A stretch of DNA of 64,000 bases from Aliivibrio sp. 1S175 (GTDB lineage Bacteria > Pseudomonadota > Gammaproteobacteria > Enterobacterales > Vibrionaceae), in the NCBI RefSeq assembly GCF_001690985.1, contig NZ_MAJS01000035.1, forward strand, positions 255,787 through 319,786, written 5' to 3'. Each line of letters begins with the position of its first letter. Position 1 is the stretch's first letter. Position numbers and translations under genes: made by a program. Below are positions 35,207-43,379 of this stretch, in pieces. The notes under the pieces were generated by a model. It was not told the origin of the DNA and did not search any database. It saw only the letters and a program-made list of their open reading frames with translations.

Positions 35207-37119
35207 CAGGATATTTTCTACAAGCCTTTATCTACCTGTTTGCCGCCGTCGTAGCCGTACCTATCGCTAAACGCCTTGGCCTTGGTTCTGTACTTGGTTA
35301 TTTAATTGCTGGTGTCGTGATTGGTCCAATTATTGGATTAGTTGGCGAAGAGACTACAACGATCCAGCACTTTGCTGAATTCGGTGTTGTAATGATGCTG
35401 TTCCTTGTTGGTCTTGAGCTTGAACCTAAAATGCTATGGGGAATGCGTCATCGCTTAATGGGACTAGGTGGATTACAAGTCGGAGGTACTACTGCCATTG
35501 TTATGGCTATTGCCCTATTCTTTGGTCAACCTTGGACCATTGCATTGAGTATTGGTTTAATCTTTGCGCTTTCTTCAACCGCTATCGTGTTGCAGACATT
35601 CAATGAAAAAGGACTAGCTAGAACAGAAGGCGGACAAAACGCATTCTCTGTGTTGTTATTTCAAGATATCGCCGTTATTCCAATGCTCGCTTTCATTCCG
35701 CTATTAGCATTACCCGAGTTGGTTGAAAAAGCCCAATTAGCCGCAGCAAGTGCAGCAGAGCATCATGACGAAATCAGCTTAGTCGTCGGTCTTCCGGGTT
35801 GGGCCTATGGTATGGTGATCTTAGCGTCTATTGCTATCGTCGTTGTCGGTGGTCACTACTTAAGTCGTCCGTTATTCCGTTTTGTCGCAAGCTCAGGCCT
35901 ACGAGAGATCTTTACTGCCACGGCATTAATGCTTGTGATTGGTATCGCAGCACTGATGAGTTTAGTGGGTCTATCTCCTGCTCTGGGGACTTTTTTAGCC
36001 GGCGTAGTATTAGCGAACTCAGAGTTTAGGCACGAACTAGAATCTAATATTGATCCTTTTAAAGGCTTATTGCTTGGGTTATTTTTTATCACAGTAGGTG
36101 CAGGCATCGATTTTGGTATTCTGTTTGACGACTTCTTTACTATTATCGGTCTTACCCTTGGTGTTATGGCTCTAAAAGCCTTGATATTATACGTTCTCGC
36201 CTTAATTTTTAAGATTAAAAACAGCAATCGTTGGTTGTTTACATTAAGTCTGGCTCAGGCTGGTGAATTTGGTTTTGTACTATTAAGCTTTACCGTTCAA
36301 AGTCATGTTCTTCCTCCTGAAATTGCACAACCGTTATCATTAGTGGTTGCACTTTCGATGTTCTTAACTCCAGGGCTATTCATCTTATTTGATAAAGTGA
36401 TCTTACCTCGATTTGAGCAAAAATCGAATGATCGTGAAACCGACAGTATTGATGAGAAAGGCACGGTAATTATCGCGGGTGGAGGTCGTTTTGGACAAGT
36501 AGTCAATCGCTTCTTAGTATCAAATCATGTAAAAACCATTGTGCTTGACCACCAGGCAGATCAGGTTGACTCATTACGACAAGTAAATACAAAGAGTTAC
36601 TTTGGTGATGCGACTCGCCCTGACCTACTGCATACCGCTGGAATCGAACATGCAGCAATGTTGGTTGTTGCCATCGATAACCAAGAAAGCAGTGTCGAAT
36701 TGGTAAAATACGTTAAGCACACTTATCCAAAAGTAAAAGTGCTCGCTCGTGCTTACGATAGAGGCCATTCTTATATGCTTCGTTGTGCAGGTGCCGATTT
36801 TATTGAATCTGAAACGACTCGTTCTGCGCTTGAGATGGGAGCAGAAGCAATGCGTGAACTTGGCCAACATCCATTCCATGTTGAACAACAAAAATTGGCC
36901 TACAAAAAGGTAGAGAATCAAAGCTCTGATAAATTATATCAAGCGTGGTTAGATGACTCCGAAGGCGAACGATTTGATAATAACTATCGTAAACTTTTCA
37001 TTGAGCTTGAAAGCACCATTAAACATGCCATGAGTAAAGATCGCTCTGATAAACACAATCAATCAGAGCGTGCTTGGACTCCACCACCAAAAGGCTATGC
37101 TGATGATCTTGATGAGTAA
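35203..37119 (+). CDS. kefB: Glutathione-regulated K+/H+ antiporter, KefB/KefC type
   Basis: A 638-residue potassium efflux protein of the CPA2 family with about twelve helices (residues 1-385; LGSVLGYLIAGVVIGP and FGVVMMLFLVGLELEPKMLW are family signatures). The cytoplasmic KTN/TrkA-N domain starts near 420 (VIIAGGGRFGQVVNRFLVS, a Rossmann GXGXXG-type loop). In the family glutathione closes and glutathione-electrophile adducts open the channel, acidifying the cytoplasm for protection. It is about 37 residues longer than E. coli KefB (601), mainly in the charged C-terminal tail (KDRSDKHNQSERAW). It is co-translated with the upstream oxidoreductase. Confidence 0.9.
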   Translation: MTGYFLQAFIYLFAAVVAVPIAKRLGLGSVLGYLIAGVVIGPIIGLVGEETTTIQHFAEFGVVMMLFLVGLELEPKMLWGMRHRLMGLGGLQVGGTTAIVMAIALFFGQPWTIALSIGLIFALSSTAIVLQTFNEKGLARTEGGQNAFSVLLFQDIAVIPMLAFIPLLALPELVEKAQLAAASAAEHHDEISLVVGLPGWAYGMVILASIAIVVVGGHYLSRPLFRFVASSGLREIFTATALMLVIGIAALMSLVGLSPALGTFLAGVVLANSEFRHELESNIDPFKGLLLGLFFITVGAGIDFGILFDDFFTIIGLTLGVMALKALILYVLALIFKIKNSNRWLFTLSLAQAGEFGFVLLSFTVQSHVLPPEIAQPLSLVVALSMFLTPGLFILFDKVILPRFEQKSNDRETDSIDEKGTVIIAGGGRFGQVVNRFLVSNHVKTIVLDHQADQVDSLRQVNTKSYFGDATRPDLLHTAGIEHAAMLVVAIDNQESSVELVKYVKHTYPKVKVLARAYDRGHSYMLRCAGADFIESETTRSALEMGAEAMRELGQHPFHVEQQKLAYKKVENQSSDKLYQAWLDDSEGERFDNNYRKLFIELESTIKHAMSKDRSDKHNQSERAWTPPPKGYADDLDE

Positions 37120-37152
37120 TCACGTGAATAAATAACTCAAGTATCCACACAT

Positions 37153-37187
37153 AAAAATGCCCTACTCATTACTGACTAGGGCATTTT
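37153..37187. terminator. Bidirectional terminator
   Basis: AAAATGCCCTA-CTCATTACTGAC-TAGGGCATTTT between the kef pair and the convergent XRE-DUF3612 gene. Confidence 0.8.
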
Positions 37188-37207
37188 ACTTTGGAACTAT
37201 ACACTCC

Positions 37208-38722
37208 TTATTCTTTGCATTCAGAATAACAACTTGGCTTTCTCGGGCACACCGCACCACGAGAACAAATCACTCTCGCATCCGTTTCTAACCCACGCTC
37301 AATCCAATTAATATTTAATATCTTAGCGACACTGATCAACTCTCTTTTTATACTCTTGGCTATCGGGCTTTCTCCACCATTTTTGACACACGCTTTTTGT
37401 AAATCACGAGCTAATGAAACAGCATCTTTACCTTGTGCTTCAATGGCTGGGTTTAAATCAATTCCGGCACACAACACTCGATTATTACCCGCAGGATCGG
37501 TCATATTCACCGATTCACAACAATAAATACGCGGTTCATTATCGACATTAAGAATGGATATCTGAGCCGAACTCCCCTCTTTTGGTTCTGATAATCGGCG
37601 AAATACCGCCCAATGATGACAAGGGTCATTCACTTGTTTCATATTTCCCCAAGGCAGAGGGATACCATTACCTCGATACACCGCTTTAAGCTTGCCCGGA
37701 GCATACGCATCAAAATAATGCCAATGAGGGTAAGGAGAAACGACCGTCATTCGCCTCATAGCAACAGAAGGAGAGACGCCAGCCAAGCGATGAGCATCTA
37801 TTTCATACCCATGTCTATCAAGTAATTGTCTAAATGGAACTCGTGGACATAATAGAGCACCAGCGAAAAAACTGGATTCAAAATCACGCCATGCATTCAA
37901 AATGTCTTGTGCGTTTAGTGAGCTATCTGTGTGGTGTATTTCATCATCAAATACACGATGACTGCCCACAGATAATGAGCTCTTTAACCCTTCTTTGTTA
38001 TGTAAAACACAGTGCCCAATATAAACGGCTAAATCATACTTTAATCGCGTTGGGTGATTCTTTAAGATCTCATTCAGATACACAGTACATGGCGGCTCAA
38101 AAAAAGAGGTCAAGAGCTCTTTACCATTAACACCGAATTCATCTACGACTGATTTAGGCGTTTCTTTTACCCATTTGAATATCAAGCCATGCTTAGCCGC
38201 AATATCCATCATCTGCTCAACACTGAGTGGCAGTTGTTTTAACCCAACCTCTTCTGCTGCACGCTCTAAATCAGGAAAGTGATTTTGATTGTTTTCTTGA
38301 TGGGCTCGAATAAGAAGGTGTGCAAATTGACGGCCAGTAACCCCTGTTTGGTTGAGCATTTCAGGAATAGCAATTTGAAGGATGTCATTAGAGAACAGAA
38401 AACTCGGTTCCAATGCCATTCCACTGATCCCACCTTTTCTGCCTTTATCAGGCGTAATAGCCTGAGACTCAGGTTCACTGTCTAAAAACCATGATGATTC
38501 TTTTTGGAACACAGTAGCGATAACTTCTAACATATCAGCGCTGGGAACCCGCTTTCCTCTCTCTATCATAGAAAGATAAGACACTGATGGTGAATTCTCG
38601 GGATCCACACGAATGCATCGCGTAGAGAGATCTTCCATCGTTAAGTGATTGCGTTTTCTCAGGTTTCGAATTTTAGTCCCAAGAAAATGACTTTGTCTAA
38701 TTATACTTTTTGACTGACGCAT
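37208..38722 (-). CDS. XRE-family regulator with DUF3612 domain
   Basis: A 504-residue regulator: an N-terminal helix-turn-helix (about 12-75, LGTKIRNLRKRNHLTMEDLSTRC...VSYLSMIERGKRVPSADMLEVIA), then a long effector part of the DUF3612 type with the HCVLH segment in YIGHCVLHNKEG. A cysteine-rich end (VICSRGAVCPRKPSCYSEC) recalls the C-terminal pattern of RamB/ScfR-like regulators of acetate and propionate metabolism. I recall DUF3612 regulators being linked with glyoxylate-shunt genes in vibrios; this is memory, not seen here. It is divergent from a malate-synthase-G-like fragment gene, which fits such a role. AAGTAAG/CTTACTT inverted repeats (38791-38797, 38820-38826) lie in the shared promoter region. 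Confidence 0.8.
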   Translation of the reverse strand: MRQSKSIIRQSHFLGTKIRNLRKRNHLTMEDLSTRCIRVDPENSPSVSYLSMIERGKRVPSADMLEVIATVFQKESSWFLDSEPESQAITPDKGRKGGISGMALEPSFLFSNDILQIAIPEMLNQTGVTGRQFAHLLIRAHQENNQNHFPDLERAAEEVGLKQLPLSVEQMMDIAAKHGLIFKWVKETPKSVVDEFGVNGKELLTSFFEPPCTVYLNEILKNHPTRLKYDLAVYIGHCVLHNKEGLKSSLSVGSHRVFDDEIHHTDSSLNAQDILNAWRDFESSFFAGALLCPRVPFRQLLDRHGYEIDAHRLAGVSPSVAMRRMTVVSPYPHWHYFDAYAPGKLKAVYRGNGIPLPWGNMKQVNDPCHHWAVFRRLSEPKEGSSAQISILNVDNEPRIYCCESVNMTDPAGNNRVLCAGIDLNPAIEAQGKDAVSLARDLQKACVKNGGESPIAKSIKRELISVAKILNINWIERGLETDARVICSRGAVCPRKPSCYSECKE

Positions 38723-38883
38723 CTTGTAAAATTCACACTGTTAAGTTTTTGTTGTGAAATTGTAGTCAATATTAAGCTAAGCTTCAATACAAGTAAGCAA
38801 ACAACTCTGACCAGTGTGACTTACTTACCAATGTCGATAAGAAATTGGCATTACTTAAGGACTATTTATTCGAGGGCAAGACT

Positions 38884-39447
38884 ATGGCTATCACAAATAT
38901 AAACAACACAAACAATGCACAACAAGAAACTCCGTTTATGGCTGAAGCTGTCTATGCCGTGGAAAACATGGATGCAGGTCATACAGAAGAAAAACAACAC
39001 AACATTAAAAATTTACTCGACCAACTGTTCCCTTTAACAAAAGGATCGCATCAAGAGGTAACCAACTATCTATTAGATTATCATCATTTAGTGGTGTTTT
39101 TTAAAGATGGCGGTTGCAGTGGTTTGCGTAACCCTGGGAAGTTTGTGGCATTTACAGGTCATCGTTCTTCTCCAGACACCATTCTTTTAAAAGACAACAG
39201 TGGCAGCCATGTTGAAATCATTTTTGGTCATCATGAGCCGGGGAAAAATACACTAGTAACGATTGAAGATATTGAAATGGAGACGTGTACTACGTTTAGT
39301 CAAGATTTCAGTTTAGCAGCAATGCGTCATTGGATTAGTTTACTAAAACGTGATGAGAAATCGCATCATAAAGCTCATCGTGAAGATAAAGAATACACAG
39401 CAAAGAATGGGGACGATTACCAACTTGCTTGCTGTTTTAGTCTTTAA
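38884..39447 (+). CDS. Stand-alone malate synthase G insertion-domain protein
   Basis: A 187-residue protein that matches only an internal part of malate synthase G. Matching pieces are FPLTKGSHQEVTNY (about residue 49), LVVFFKDGGCSGLRNPGKFVAFTGH, SPDTILLKDNSGSHVEI (about 98), TIEDIEMETCTTFSQDF, and REDKEYTAKNGDDYQL near the end, which resembles the GlcB stretch around DDRHYTAADGSE. The catalytic barrel with its Arg/Glu/Asp residues and acetyl-CoA site is absent, so it is not an enzyme of the shunt. The start used here has GAGGG before it; an upstream start adds 13 residues. It is divergent from the XRE-DUF3612 regulator. It may be a co-opted ligand-binding domain or a relic under selection; sure of the homology, not of function. 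Confidence 0.72.
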   Translation: MAITNINNTNNAQQETPFMAEAVYAVENMDAGHTEEKQHNIKNLLDQLFPLTKGSHQEVTNYLLDYHHLVVFFKDGGCSGLRNPGKFVAFTGHRSSPDTILLKDNSGSHVEIIFGHHEPGKNTLVTIEDIEMETCTTFSQDFSLAAMRHWISLLKRDEKSHHKAHREDKEYTAKNGDDYQLACCFSL

Positions 39448-39462
39448 ACAAAATATCAATAG

Positions 39463-39499
39463 AATGGACCATTATATGATTTTTAATAATGGTCCATTT
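39463..39499. terminator. Bidirectional terminator
   Basis: AATGGACCATTAT-ATGATTTTTA-ATAATGGTCCATT followed by T; between convergent genes. Confidence 0.8.
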
Positions 39500-39534
39500 C
39501 CATCTAAATCTTTCAATTTTTATTATGATCCGAT

Positions 39535-39903
39535 TCATTCTTTAATCTTCATTTTTTCTACTTTTGTAAGTTTTGAAACAACAAGATCATAAGAATTATC
39601 TATCCATGACTCTATCATGCTCATTGTGACATCTTCTGAGCACCTTACTGTAATCCAATGTTTTTTACTCATATGGTAGCCACGTTGAATCTCTTTAAAC
39701 TCTTCTGTAAGGAACGTTACGTCTTCTGGTTTCGCTTTAAGCGTAATCTCTAGCTGATCTTTTCTATATCCAATTAATGCAAACATTTTACCAAAAACTT
39801 TAAACACATGAGCTTCTGGTCCAAATGGAAATGAATCTTCACTGCATGGTTTGGCAAGTAGATAATTGATCCATTCCTTTTCTTGAATGTTGCTCTCCAT
39901 CAA
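39535..39903 (-). CDS. MmcQ/YjbR family protein
   Basis: A 122-residue protein of the MmcQ/YjbR (CyaY-like fold) family. It has the family segments LLAKPCSEDSFPFGPEAHVFKVFGKMFALIG (cleft start), LTLKAKPED-type strand (ITLKAKPEDVTFL) and the GYHMSKKHWITV motif followed by a helix and LVVSKLTK. The family is called DNA-binding by analogy; no activity is firmly known. It is a lone gene. Confidence 0.85.
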   Translation of the reverse strand: MMESNIQEKEWINYLLAKPCSEDSFPFGPEAHVFKVFGKMFALIGYRKDQLEITLKAKPEDVTFLTEEFKEIQRGYHMSKKHWITVRCSEDVTMSMIESWIDNSYDLVVSKLTKVEKMKIKE

Positions 39904-39963
39904 TAGCTCCGTCCTATTTTATGTTAATATCTTTGTACTTTAATTTACCGTGAAGAAACAGTA

Positions 39964-40155
39964 ATGTCATCAGAACTTAAGCTTATTCCTATTGCAATTC
40001 TATGCGCGGTTCTTTCAGTTGTAGGACATATTATTCTTAGCAGCCTTTTTTCTAATGCGAGTTGGCTTGAATACACTGCGGCATTTATTCCATTACTTAT
40101 GATTATTATTGTTTATTTTGCTTTTCAATTTGCCGCTAAAAATGATGACCGATAA
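39964..40155 (+). CDS. Small two-helix membrane protein
   Basis: A 63-residue protein with two hydrophobic segments (about residues 6-27 and 38-57), a short polar loop (SNASWLEY) and a charged tail (KNDDR). No family recognised. It has a modest ribosome site and stands between two minus-strand genes, so it has its own promoter. It ends 13 bp before the convergent AraC gene end, with no clear terminator. Confidence 0.55.
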   Translation: MSSELKLIPIAILCAVLSVVGHIILSSLFSNASWLEYTAAFIPLLMIIIVYFAFQFAAKNDDR

Positions 40156-40168
40156 CGTTTTTTCTGCC

Positions 40169-40957
40169 CTAAATTGAGTGCTTCAATTTATATTGTTCAG
40201 GAGTGCAATCGGCATATCGCTTAAACATAGTAATGAAAGGGCTAGTTTGACTATAACCTAAACTAAATGCGATCTCTTTAATTGACATTTTTTTACGCAA
40301 TAATTCTAATGAATAAAGGTATCTAATACGTAACCGCCATTCCGTAAAACTCATTCCTAATTCATTTTGACAATGACGTGCTAACGTTCTCTCTGTTGTA
40401 TGATTCCGGGCAGCCCATTCAGCTAACGTTCTTTCATCAGCAGGATTGGATTCTAACGTTTCTAAAATTGGCTTTAATAATTTATCTTTTGATGTTGGTA
40501 AAAAACGTTCACTCTGTTTTGCAACTAATAGTTGATCAAATAAAACGCGGATCAACCTATCTTCTTGCTCATTTTCTGGTTGCTGTATACCTTGCTCACG
40601 TAACTCCGCAATAAGAGCTTCCACTAAAGGGCTCACTTCCAATAAACACGTATGAGAAGGCAGCTTCTTTGCTAAATCAGGAATAATATTTACGGAACAA
40701 TAGGCAATAGGTTTACGGTTATAACTTTGATGCTGCATTCCAGCAGGAACCCAAATAGCAAAATGTGAAGGAGCAAGAAAGCGATGGCCTTCCGCTTTTA
40801 ACTCTAAAATTCCCCCACTTATAATTTGTAATTGCCCCCATGAATGGGAATGGGAACGAGTTTCAGTATTTGACCGAAACGCGTCAAATAATAAATAAAT
40901 ATCTGACGGCAGAGTTTCAAAAGTGACTGATGCTTGTATGTGCCGTTTAACTGCCAT
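40169..40957 (-). CDS. AraC-family regulator with cupin sensor domain
   Basis: A 262-residue regulator: an N-terminal cupin (about 20-100, with HSHSWGQLQIISGG and WVPAGMQHQS carrying metal-type histidines) and a C-terminal pair of helix-turn-helix units (about 165-258, ERTLAEWAARNHTTERTLARHC and MSIKEIAFSLGYSQTSPFITMFKRYADCTPEQYK). The layout is that of the NimR/YdeC-type regulators, which usually control a neighbouring efflux gene. No intact transporter flanks it here; the closest candidate is the decayed SMR gene 6 kb away, so its target is open. Confidence 0.83.
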   Translation of the reverse strand: MAVKRHIQASVTFETLPSDIYLLFDAFRSNTETRSHSHSWGQLQIISGGILELKAEGHRFLAPSHFAIWVPAGMQHQSYNRKPIAYCSVNIIPDLAKKLPSHTCLLEVSPLVEALIAELREQGIQQPENEQEDRLIRVLFDQLLVAKQSERFLPTSKDKLLKPILETLESNPADERTLAEWAARNHTTERTLARHCQNELGMSFTEWRLRIRYLYSLELLRKKMSIKEIAFSLGYSQTSPFITMFKRYADCTPEQYKLKHSI

Positions 40958-41546
40958 CTATCTTCCTAATTCACGGTGTATAACTGTTTGAATATCAACT
41001 AATAATTTGTAACTAAACCATATAAGCATAGTTACTTAGCACTAACAAGCATATTAATAGAAAAAAAGAAAACCAACTTAAATACACTTTGCTTATTCAC
41101 ATTTTAAAACATATTACCATTCTTGTTATAATGAAGAAAAAATAAAAATAATTTTACCTACAAACCATTTGCATTAGAGTATCAATATGATTACTATGCA
41201 GCCAATTAATCTATAACTTGTCTTTATTTGTTTTAAATCAAAAGCATATCGAGTAACAGTAATAATGATTTGGCTAATTAGATTTATTGTTAACTGCGTT
41301 CCATTTATTATGGTTAATTATAATGAACATATTCATATTAAAATAAGAAAATTGACAGTGTCACGATTATTTAAATGTAATTAATAAATAAATATCATGG
41401 TGTAAAACATCTTACCCATTTATTTAATTATATTAACATCATGAAGTTTATTTCATTCGGTTTAAAAGCAAAGCGAGAATTTATTTCATTAAAAATGACA
41501 ACCTCATTTCTTTTATATTATAAAATCACTATTTCCGAGGTCGACT
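40958..41546. other. AT-rich intergenic region
   Basis: About 590 bp of markedly AT-rich sequence with many A/T runs and no ORF that has a ribosome site; a 39-codon frame at 41265-41384 was considered and rejected. It must hold promoters for the AraC gene and for the XRE gene. Composition suggests a silencing (H-NS-type) target or recently acquired DNA. Confidence 0.4.
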
Positions 41547-41927
41547 GTGTTAGAAAAAAACACCTCTATGGAAAGCATTTCTCGACGGATCGAGGTAAGA
41601 AAAGCAGAACTAGGGCTTTCCAACATCCAAATTGCTACTGCGTGTGATGTATCCACCAGGACTGTGATCAACTGGACTAGCGGACTTTCTAGTCCGCATA
41701 TATCCAAGCTTGTTCCGTTAAGTTTTGTTCTTAAAAAAGAGATCAATTGGATCATATCAGGAAGTAATGACATTTCTGATTGGTTAGGCGTAACCATGTC
41801 TGATGTGATCGAATTTCATCAGCAACTATCAAAGTACTCAAAATCTGAACGAACCATGTTGTTTAAGTCAATCAGTAGCTTAATTCAGCAATTTGGCTTT
41901 ATTTTAAAAACAAAAGGGACAAAGTAA
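41547..41927 (+). CDS. Small XRE-type helix-turn-helix regulator
   Basis: A 126-residue protein with an N-terminal HTH (about residues 10-60, RRIEVRKAELGLSNIQIATACDVSTRTVINWTSGLSSPHISKLVPLSFVL) and a C-terminal helical part (SKSERTMLFKSISSLIQQFGF) probably for dimerisation. It resembles phage or plasmid-type repressors, but no phage genes are near. The start is GTG with GAGG 7 bp before it; an ATG 21 bases downstream has no ribosome site. The neighbouring AT-rich region hints at transfer. Confidence 0.7.
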   Translation: MLEKNTSMESISRRIEVRKAELGLSNIQIATACDVSTRTVINWTSGLSSPHISKLVPLSFVLKKEINWIISGSNDISDWLGVTMSDVIEFHQQLSKYSKSERTMLFKSISSLIQQFGFILKTKGTK

Positions 41928-41941
41928 ACATCGAATTTATT

Positions 41942-41968
41942 TAGCGCATATAGATAAAATATGCGCTA
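41942..41968. terminator. Perfect hairpin between XRE gene and the microprotein frame
   Basis: TAGCGCATAT-AGATAAA-ATATGCGCTA, a 10-bp perfect stem 14 bp after the XRE stop; a T-run (TTTTTT) comes about 10 bases later on the plus strand. It could end transcription from both sides. Confidence 0.5.
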
Positions 41969-42025
41969 TCAAGACCTTCCTTTTTTATGACCCATCGCAA
42001 TTTCTAATTTTCCTTTTTGATCCAT
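41969..42025 (-). CDS. Candidate 18-residue microprotein
   Basis: A short frame encoding [18 protein letters not shown] (18 residues, basic), preceded on the minus strand by AAGGAG with 5 bases to the ATG, a near-ideal ribosome site. The stop is immediately followed by the 10-bp perfect hairpin. It is divergent from pepT, whose start is about 40 bp away. No family recognised; translation is inferred from the ribosome site and the hairpin placement only. Confidence 0.35.
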   Translation of the reverse strand: MDQKGKLEIAMGHKKGRS

Positions 42026-42067
42026 ACTCACTCCTTGCCTTCTTTTCAACTATACAGAGTGACTATC

Positions 42068-43297
42068 ATGAAAAACCTTGTAGAACGCTTTCTTTCTTAT
42101 GTAAGTATCGATACCCAATCAAATCCTGCAGCACCACAGTGCCCAAGTACAGAAAAGCAATTCAACTTAGCAAAACAATTAATCGCTGAGTTAAACGAAT
42201 TAGAGCTTTCTGATGTCTCTTTAGATAAAAATGGCTATGTCATGGCTCGCTTGCCTTCAAACGTTGATTATGACGTGCCTGCTATCGGGTTTGTTGCCCA
42301 CATGGATACGGCGCCAGATGCATCTGGTGAAAATGTAAAAGCACAAATTATTAAAAACTATCAAGGTGAAACAATCACATTAGGCACCAGCGGTGAAGAG
42401 TTAAATCCAACCCAATTTCCTGATTTAAAAAACCTTATCGGTCATGATTTAATTACCACCGACGGCACTACTCTATTAGGTGCAGATAATAAAGCGGGCA
42501 TTGCAGAAATCTTAACTGCAATCGCCATCTTACAAGCAAACCCAGAGATCCCTCACGGTGATATCTGCATTGGCTTTACGCCAGATGAAGAAATTGGTCG
42601 TGGTGCAAACTTATTTAATGTAGAAAAATTCAATGCTAAGTGGGCTTATACCATTGATGGTGGTCCCGTTGGTGAATTGGAGTATGAAAACTTTAACGCC
42701 ACTAGCGCTGATGTGATTTGTCACGGGGTTAACGTTCACCCGGGCACAGCCAAAGGAAAAATGATCAACTCAATGAACATTGCCGCACAATTTCAATTGA
42801 TGATGCCTGCTGAAGAAACACCGGAAGGCACTGAAGGCTACGAAGGTTTCTACCACTTAAAATCAATGAATGCAGGTGTTGCCAAAACTGAACTTGGTTA
42901 TATTGTGCGTGATTTTAGTCGTGAAGGCATGGCAGAGCGTAAAGCCTTTATGCAACAAAAAGTCGATGAACTGAACGAAAAACTAGAAAAAGGCCGTGTT
43001 GAGCTGATTTTAACTGACAGTTACTTCAATATGCGTGAAATGGTAGAGCCTCATCCACACGTCATTGAGTTAGCAAAACAAGCGATGACGGCGTGTGATG
43101 TGCAACCAGACATCAAGCCTATTCGTGGCGGAACAGACGGCGCTCGTTTATCATTCATGGGATTACCTTGTCCGAATATCTTTACTGGTGGTTACAATTT
43201 CCACGGTATTCATGAGTTCATTACCATTAATGGCATGAAACAAGCGGTTGATGTGATTGTGAAAATTGCAGAGTTAAACGCAATCAACAATAAGTAA
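42068..43297 (+). CDS. pepT: Peptidase T (tripeptide aminopeptidase)
   Basis: A 409-residue cytoplasmic di-zinc aminopeptidase of the M20 family that releases the N-terminal residue of tripeptides. Metal-site motifs are [10 protein letters not shown] (His about 80), [14 protein letters not shown] (bridging Asp), DEEIGRG (catalytic Glu and ligand) and [11 protein letters not shown] (C-terminal His). The start used here ([12 protein letters not shown]) gives the usual length of 408-409; the frame is open 51 bases further upstream. E. coli pepT is FNR-activated, but I see no clear FNR palindrome in the short region upstream here. Confidence 0.95.
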   Translation: MKNLVERFLSYVSIDTQSNPAAPQCPSTEKQFNLAKQLIAELNELELSDVSLDKNGYVMARLPSNVDYDVPAIGFVAHMDTAPDASGENVKAQIIKNYQGETITLGTSGEELNPTQFPDLKNLIGHDLITTDGTTLLGADNKAGIAEILTAIAILQANPEIPHGDICIGFTPDEEIGRGANLFNVEKFNAKWAYTIDGGPVGELEYENFNATSADVICHGVNVHPGTAKGKMINSMNIAAQFQLMMPAEETPEGTEGYEGFYHLKSMNAGVAKTELGYIVRDFSREGMAERKAFMQQKVDELNEKLEKGRVELILTDSYFNMREMVEPHPHVIELAKQAMTACDVQPDIKPIRGGTDGARLSFMGLPCPNIFTGGYNFHGIHEFITINGMKQAVDVIVKIAELNAINNK

Positions 43298-43322
43298 TTC
43301 ATTACACTATTTCTAAAACATA

Positions 43323-43362
43323 AAAAATGCCCGATGATTAACTCAAATCATCGGGCATTTTA
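43323..43362. terminator. Bidirectional terminator
   Basis: AAATGCCCGATGATT-AACTC-AAATCATCGGGCATTT with A/T runs, between convergent pepT and the formate dehydrogenase. Confidence 0.88.
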
Positions 43363-43379
43363 TTTGTCTTAACCGTTAT

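Noticed and set aside
41265..41384. 39-codon frame in the AT-rich region
   Set aside because: Weak or no ribosome site, and composition matches the non-coding surroundings.
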